NCBI GenBank assembly: GCA_002887195.1
Contig: PJAB01000649.1
Coordinates: forward strand, 1 to 22,535
Length of the DNA: 22,535 nt
Reading direction: 5' to 3'
Origin: Chrysochromulina parva
Taxonomy: Eukaryota > Haptophyta > Prymnesiales > Chrysochromulinaceae
The notes beneath the pieces are model-generated. The model saw nothing but the letters and a program-made list of their open reading frames with translations, was not told the DNA's origin and ran no database searches. A program made the position numbers and the translations under genes. This document shows positions 19,141 through 22,535 of this stretch, piece by piece (positions within the stretch are counted from its first letter, which is position 1; each line of letters opens with the position of its first letter).

Positions 19141-20757
19141 ATGGCAGAATGCGCAGCTGATGATGGTAAGGTCTGCCTTGGGGCTGATGCAGGTAAGGCC
19201 TGCCTTGGGGCACCGAGCGTGACGCCCATGGCCTCCTTGCCCCCCCCCTGCTGGGATGAAGTCTCTTTCGGTTTCGGGCTGGATTTCGGTCCAGCGGTCG
19301 CAAACAAAATCATTCGGATGGTCAGCGCGAGATGGCTGGTTCAACAGCCGATGGTCGGCACGGTGGTGCAGATGCAACTGCTGCCGCCAGAGGCATTCTT
19401 TGATGCGGAAAGCCATGCACCAACTGTCATCTCTGCCGAGCAGCGACGTGCATTACCGTCTGTTTCCAACGCGATGATCGCGTACACTGGGATCGTGATG
19501 CTCTCATATCCTTGGCTGACAAGGGAGAATCCAGACCCTGCAGGCTACCACCTTGCAACGGTGCAAAAATTCCTCAAGAAGCTCCTTGAGCGCATGGCGA
19601 GGAACGGCGTGCAGGACGTCGGGCTGTTCTGGGACTTCCTGTCGCTTCCGCAGCATCTGGTAGATCGTGTGCGAACCGCCGAAGAAGCTCTCGTCTTCAA
19701 GGCTGGTCTGGGCTGCCTTGCGTCCCTGTACTCGCACCAGTTTACGCATGTGATTCAGCTCAAGGACGCTCCTGGCCGCGACTACGACGCCAGCGGATGG
19801 TGCTTTTTTGAGCAATCAGTTGCGAGCGTCATGAAGGCGGAGAGCATGCTGCTTGACCTGAGCAAAGTGAGCGACTGGACATCCTGGAAGGGTATCGTGC
19901 AGGGTGCCGCTGCGTTCCACCTGCCGCCGCTGCATCCGGACGCCTTCGACGAGCAGATCAGTCTTAAAACGTTTACCAACGGATCCGACAGTGCCGTCGT
20001 CAAGGGGCTCTACCGCAGCTTCTACAACGGTGTCGCCCCAAAGCCGTGGATCCTCAATTTCCTGATCAAGAGTTATCAGGCCGGCACCGGCGCTGATTGG
20101 GGTGGGGGGCCACGCGCGGCGGAGGCGATCGCACGGCTCGTCAAGGCTGCGCCCGACTTTACAGCCGTGCTAATTCTCAACATCAACGGTCACTCGTTCA
20201 CCCGCGAGCAGCTCGACGAGCTACTTCCCGCCTTCGAGCGCATGCGATCTCTGCAGCAGATCACACTGGACTCCGCACAGCTGGACTTGTGTTCACACCT
20301 GAGGAACCGGCTGTGGAAGGTGAAGGGCATCAAGCTGTGGACCGGGCGGCCTGGGGGATCGGCGGATGACGAGCTGATTGATGACGGTGAGGACGCGGAG
20401 GTTGTGCCTGATCACGAGTGCGTAGAAGCAGAGGACGGATCCCTTAGGCTGATGGTGAGGCTGCCCGCCCTAGAGAGGCGATTCACCTACGGTGAGACGT
20501 CGCTTACAGCGAACAGCCGATGTTTTGCCCTCCATACGAAGGGTGCTTACCGCCTCGACTATCGCTGGCCACAACCTCTCCAGGCAGGAGGTCAGGTGGT
20601 ACCCAAGTTCAATCGCAAGACTCGTACTCTGGAAGTAATGGTGCCGAAGAGTGCTCTTCCCGAGGGATTCACTCTTCCCGAGGGCAACGCGTGCTTGGAT
20701 CCGCCCAAGGTCTTTGGCGGGGGCAATCGGGCAAACCGTGAGCGCGCGACCCTATAG
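19141..20757 (+). CDS. SYPW/GWCFFE-module protein with C-terminal CS/p23-like (PIH1-type) domain
   Basis: The product has 538 residues from ATG 19141; ATG 19228 (residue 30, good initiation context) is an alternative that skips a tandem repeat. Residues ~110-260 carry ordered motifs IVMLSYPWLTRENPDP, GLFWDFLSLPQ and SGWCFFE. I associate this layout (S-x-x-W, HPDP-like, D-x-x-x-L-P-Q, G-W-C-x-x-E) with an uncharacterised protein family common in algae and protists; I have no verified family name and suspect, weakly, a TIR-like fold. Residues ~343-383 resemble a single leucine-rich-repeat-like element (LILNINGHSFTREQLDELL). Residues ~430-503 (LRLMVRLPALE, then AKF-like VPKFNRKTRTLEVMVP) match the CS-like end of PIH1 proteins, HSP90/R2TP co-chaperones. 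It diverges from the giant STAND gene. Protein-coding status is firm, function open. Confidence 0.75.
   Translation: MAECAADDGKVCLGADAGKACLGAPSVTPMASLPPPCWDEVSFGFGLDFGPAVANKIIRMVSARWLVQQPMVGTVVQMQLLPPEAFFDAESHAPTVISAEQRRALPSVSNAMIAYTGIVMLSYPWLTRENPDPAGYHLATVQKFLKKLLERMARNGVQDVGLFWDFLSLPQHLVDRVRTAEEALVFKAGLGCLASLYSHQFTHVIQLKDAPGRDYDASGWCFFEQSVASVMKAESMLLDLSKVSDWTSWKGIVQGAAAFHLPPLHPDAFDEQISLKTFTNGSDSAVVKGLYRSFYNGVAPKPWILNFLIKSYQAGTGADWGGGPRAAEAIARLVKAAPDFTAVLILNINGHSFTREQLDELLPAFERMRSLQQITLDSAQLDLCSHLRNRLWKVKGIKLWTGRPGGSADDELIDDGEDAEVVPDHECVEAEDGSLRLMVRLPALERRFTYGETSLTANSRCFALHTKGAYRLDYRWPQPLQAGGQVVPKFNRKTRTLEVMVPKSALPEGFTLPEGNACLDPPKVFGGGNRANRERATL
19158..19211 (+). repeat. 27-bp tandem duplication with GGTAAGG splice-donor motif
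   Basis: Two adjacent 27-bp units (19158-19184 and 19185-19211) differ at three positions. Each contains GGTAAGG, and the second is preceded by GCAG, so the segment from 19166 to 19191 looks like a tiny GT-AG interval. Read as protein it gives a nine-residue repeat (DDGKVCLGA / DAGKACLGA) at the extreme N-terminus, which looks non-functional. Confidence 0.75.
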
Positions 20758-21059
20758 GCCTAGCCGCGAGCGCCGCGACTTTATTCCGCGTCCGTCGGCG
20801 ATCGGCGTCCCGTCCGTCATTTCAACCAGGATTCAACCTCATCGATATTTCCATCGATTTTCAAGTCTGCGTTTAAAATTGAAATTACGATATAGAATGA
20901 TTGAAATCGGATGCGCGAATACGATATACATAACGTACACCGATCAAGAATCACATTAGACATTTGACCGCCCCGCGTTTGCTACACGTTTGGGTTTGCG
21001 TTTCCGAGACGCGAGAGCTCGAAATTTTCAGCAAATTGAGCTTTGGGCGCGCCTATGAA
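20758..21059. other. AT-richer convergent 3' spacer
   Basis: The CS-domain gene ends at 20757 and the PDZ-oxygenase gene ends at 21060, tail to tail. The interval, especially 20816-20960, is markedly AT-rich for this window, with repeated ATCGAT and ATTCAAC words and A-rich runs that could carry poly(A) signals for both genes. I see no ORF or RNA gene in it. Confidence 0.5.
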
Positions 21060-22058
21060 TTAATGGTGCCTATCGGCAATGTTATCAGCTCCCTCCCACA
21101 ACTCGATCACAAGCGAGTGCCGCACCCCCGACATGACGGCTGACACATTGTGAATCCGTTCTGAGTAGAAGACGACAGCGTCACCGCACTCGAGCTCGTG
21201 CGCGACGGGCGCGCCGGCCGAAAAGGTCAGAAATTGGCCGCCGTCCAGCGTGCTCGGATCCGAGAGCAGCGCAGACAAGGTGAGCGTAGACCCCGCGTCG
21301 ATGTGATCAGGGTCCAAGAGACAGCCGCCCGGCCAATACGAGTGGTACTCAATGCACCGGACGGATAGTTTCGTTGGCCATAGTGCGCGCATGCGCGCGA
21401 GCACACGCCGAATGAGCTCCGGGCATGCAGTCTCAATAAAGCTCGAGCGGGCTGGGCGCAGCGTCAATCGCACGGCGGCGGTGGCCGTGGGCTCTTTGGC
21501 GAACACGGCAAGGGAAAGCTTCACGCGCGTGCAGCAAGCCGCATGAAGGAAGAGTGACTCGTGCGGCTGATCGTATCGATGAGGCTCCTGCAGCTTCCTG
21601 AGCACTCGTGCAGCTTCGTGCAAGATTGCAATATCGGAGTGCGAGAGCAATCGTGTGATGGTCACCACCGGAGTGTCCTCGGCCCAACCGCGTATGCCAA
21701 GGCCGGCAAGCGCCGTGGCTTGCGGTGCGGCCTCCTGCAGTGAGGCCACCTGGCACGTGTCTTCCAGCTCGAGCAAGATCTTCTGCCGTCGGCCGATAAT
21801 CGCGGAGAGCGCGCGTGCATGCATGCCAATAATCTCGTACGCCATCCCGTCCGCCTCGAGCGACAGCAGCTTGTCGCCGGCTCGCGCGCCTTGCTCGCGC
21901 GCGAGGTCGTCATCCACGGTAGCGACGAGGATCGCATCTCCGCAATCGACGAAGGTTAGGCCGAGGGCGGTGCCGCTCTGGCGAGTTAGCGATATGGACG
22001 GCATGACCACAAGTGATCTCCGCAATCGACGAACGTGAGGCCGAGGGCGAACGTTCAT
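21060..22058 (-). CDS. PDZ-like domain fused to a prolyl-4-hydroxylase-type 2OG-Fe(II) oxygenase
   Basis: The product has 332 residues from the first ATG (22058), or 314 from Met19 (22004). Residues ~20-100 look like a PDZ domain: ISLTRQSGTALGLTFV contains the carboxylate-binding-loop pattern (GLTF for GLGF), followed by ARAGDKLLSLEADG. Residues ~200-322 resemble the double-stranded beta-helix of the prolyl-4-hydroxylase superfamily: YHSYWPGG, the Fe ligands His252 and Asp254 in DPDHIDAGS, GGQFLTF, GDAVVFYSE, distal His303 and 2-oxoglutarate-binding Arg313 in HNVSAVMSGVRHSLV. All expected ligands are present, so it should be active, hydroxylating an unknown protein or peptide that the PDZ part may recruit. 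The first 18 residues come from an out-of-frame copy of PDZ-coding DNA, which makes the internal start attractive. The oxygenase call is firm; the PDZ call is fairly sure. Confidence 0.8.
   Translation of the reverse strand: MNVRPRPHVRRLRRSLVVMPSISLTRQSGTALGLTFVDCGDAILVATVDDDLAREQGARAGDKLLSLEADGMAYEIIGMHARALSAIIGRRQKILLELEDTCQVASLQEAAPQATALAGLGIRGWAEDTPVVTITRLLSHSDIAILHEAARVLRKLQEPHRYDQPHESLFLHAACCTRVKLSLAVFAKEPTATAAVRLTLRPARSSFIETACPELIRRVLARMRALWPTKLSVRCIEYHSYWPGGCLLDPDHIDAGSTLTLSALLSDPSTLDGGQFLTFSAGAPVAHELECGDAVVFYSERIHNVSAVMSGVRHSLVIELWEGADNIADRHH
21936..22049. repeat. 34-bp direct duplication, 80 bp apart, within and before the PDZ region
   Basis: The segment 21936-21969 recurs at 22016-22049 with two mismatches. 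On the minus strand the downstream copy encodes ALGLTFVDCGD of the PDZ loop in frame. The upstream copy is offset by 80 bp, so it is read in another frame as the Arg-rich N-terminus (RPRPHVRRLRR). It looks like a partial duplication that captured a new start codon. Confidence 0.85.
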
Positions 22059-22136
22059 GGCAGGGCCCCTTTTTCGACAATGGATCCGGGGGTCAGCGAG
22101 ATTTTCATCTCAAACTTTTCATCTCGTAGGGACGAA
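22059..22136. promoter_or_regulatory. Very short divergent promoter between oxygenase and ACAD10/11-like genes
   Basis: Only 78 bp separate the start codons at 22058 (minus) and 22137 (plus), or 132 bp if the oxygenase starts at 22004. The interval has a near-direct repeat TTTTCATCTC at 22103-22112 and 22117-22126. Promoter role is inferred from position. Confidence 0.4.
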
Positions 22137-22535
22137 ATGTTGGCACGGCTCCGGACATTCGCCGCCCTATCCCGCACCTTCGCGACTGCAGCAGGCCCTC
22201 CGCCGACCACCGCCGTGCGCAAAGGCCACGAAATAGACGTTTCCAAGGTGCTGCCGCTGCTGCGCGAGGCAGGCGGCATCTCTGCGGCCGAGGTGGCTGC
22301 GCTGCCGGAGCTCAAGCAATTCGGGCATGGGCAGAGCAACCCAACGTACCTGCTCACCCTGGGCGCGCGCCGACTCGTCGTGCGCAAGCAGCCTCCTGGC
22401 AAGCTGCTGCGTGGCGCGCACGCCGTCGACCGCGAGTTCATGGCGATGAGCGCGCTGAAGACGACAGCGGTGCCCGTGCCCAAGACGCTGCTCTTCGTGG
22501 AGGACGCCGAGGTGCTCGGAACGCCCTTCTTCGTG
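22137..22535 (+). CDS. ACAD10/ACAD11-type acyl-CoA dehydrogenase, N-terminal kinase-like part (partial)
   Basis: The frame starts at ATG 22137 and runs off the window end, giving 133 residues. The first ~20 residues (MLARLRTFAALSRTFATAAG) are Arg/Ala-rich without acidic residues, like a mitochondrial presequence. From residue ~60 the sequence follows the aminoglycoside-phosphotransferase-like N-domain of ACAD10/ACAD11: FGHGQSNPTYLL, LVVRKQPPGKLL, HAVDREFMAMSAL, TAVPVPKTLLFVED and GTPFFV. In animals these proteins act in mitochondria or peroxisomes on 4-hydroxy acids or branched/long acyl-CoA, the kinase-like domain phosphorylating the hydroxyl before elimination. The dehydrogenase domain would lie beyond the window; a stand-alone APH-like protein cannot be excluded from this piece. 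Confidence 0.85.
   Translation, partial: MLARLRTFAALSRTFATAAGPPPTTAVRKGHEIDVSKVLPLLREAGGISAAEVAALPELKQFGHGQSNPTYLLTLGARRLVVRKQPPGKLLRGAHAVDREFMAMSALKTTAVPVPKTLLFVEDAEVLGTPFFV

Noticed and set aside
18995..19303. N-terminal extension of the giant protein up to 19303
   Set aside because: No ATG is present in frame before 18994, and the extension runs through the start and tandem repeat of the divergent gene.
1..22535. tRNA, rRNA or transposable element
   Set aside because: Reading both strands I found no cloverleaf, rRNA core, transposase, reverse transcriptase or terminal inverted repeats; a covariance-model search would be needed to exclude small RNAs.

Overview
The window looks like nuclear DNA of a GC-rich unicellular eukaryote, most likely a haptophyte-type alga. 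Genes lie on both strands with short spacers and no bacterial ribosome-binding sites. At least one gene has a convincing spliceosomal intron. Proteins carry long Ala/Gly/Ser/Pro low-complexity inserts, and the families present are eukaryotic (exostosin GT47, APE2-like nuclease, PDZ plus prolyl-4-hydroxylase-like oxygenase, ACAD10/11). The organism is inferred; no marker gene is present.

Layout. 1-539: 5' flank with a strong 3' splice-site-like tract. 540-2273 (+): exostosin-family glycosyltransferase. 2274-3392: gene-poor flank with a Gly/Asn-rich open stretch on the minus strand. 3393-5776 (-): alpha/beta hydrolase with a Cys-rich N-terminal module, with one intron proposed at 5404-5576. 6193-8223 (-): APE2/ExoIII-type endonuclease. 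8517-9305 (+): small START/SRPBCC-like protein, divergent from the nuclease. 9306-9991: spacer with a doubtful small ORF and a 14-bp minisatellite. 9992-18994 (-): one uninterrupted 9-kb reading frame for a protein of about 3000 residues. 19141-20757 (+): unusual protein with a Ser-Tyr-Pro-Trp / Asp-Phe / Pro-Gln / Gly-Trp-Cys module and a CS/p23-like C-terminus. 20758-21059: AT-richer convergent spacer. 21060-22058 (-): PDZ-like plus 2-oxoglutarate oxygenase fusion. 22137-22535 (+): N-terminus of an ACAD10/11-type protein, cut by the window edge.

The most interesting locus is 9992-20757. The giant protein reads as PB1-like?-CHAT-NB-ARC-helical/TPR-pseudoCHAT-NB-ARC-disordered tail. It is a STAND/NLR-like protein whose CHAT plus ATPase core has been duplicated. 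The first CHAT keeps the His/Cys protease dyad; the second aligns over the same motif blocks but has lost both residues. It sits head to head with the CS-domain protein, which suggests (inference only) a signalling or immunity-like pair, because CS-domain co-chaperones serve NLRs in plants and animals.

A second theme is a set of short tandem repeats at gene ends (8444-8488, 9940-9995, 19158-19211), each multiplying a splice-donor-like motif.
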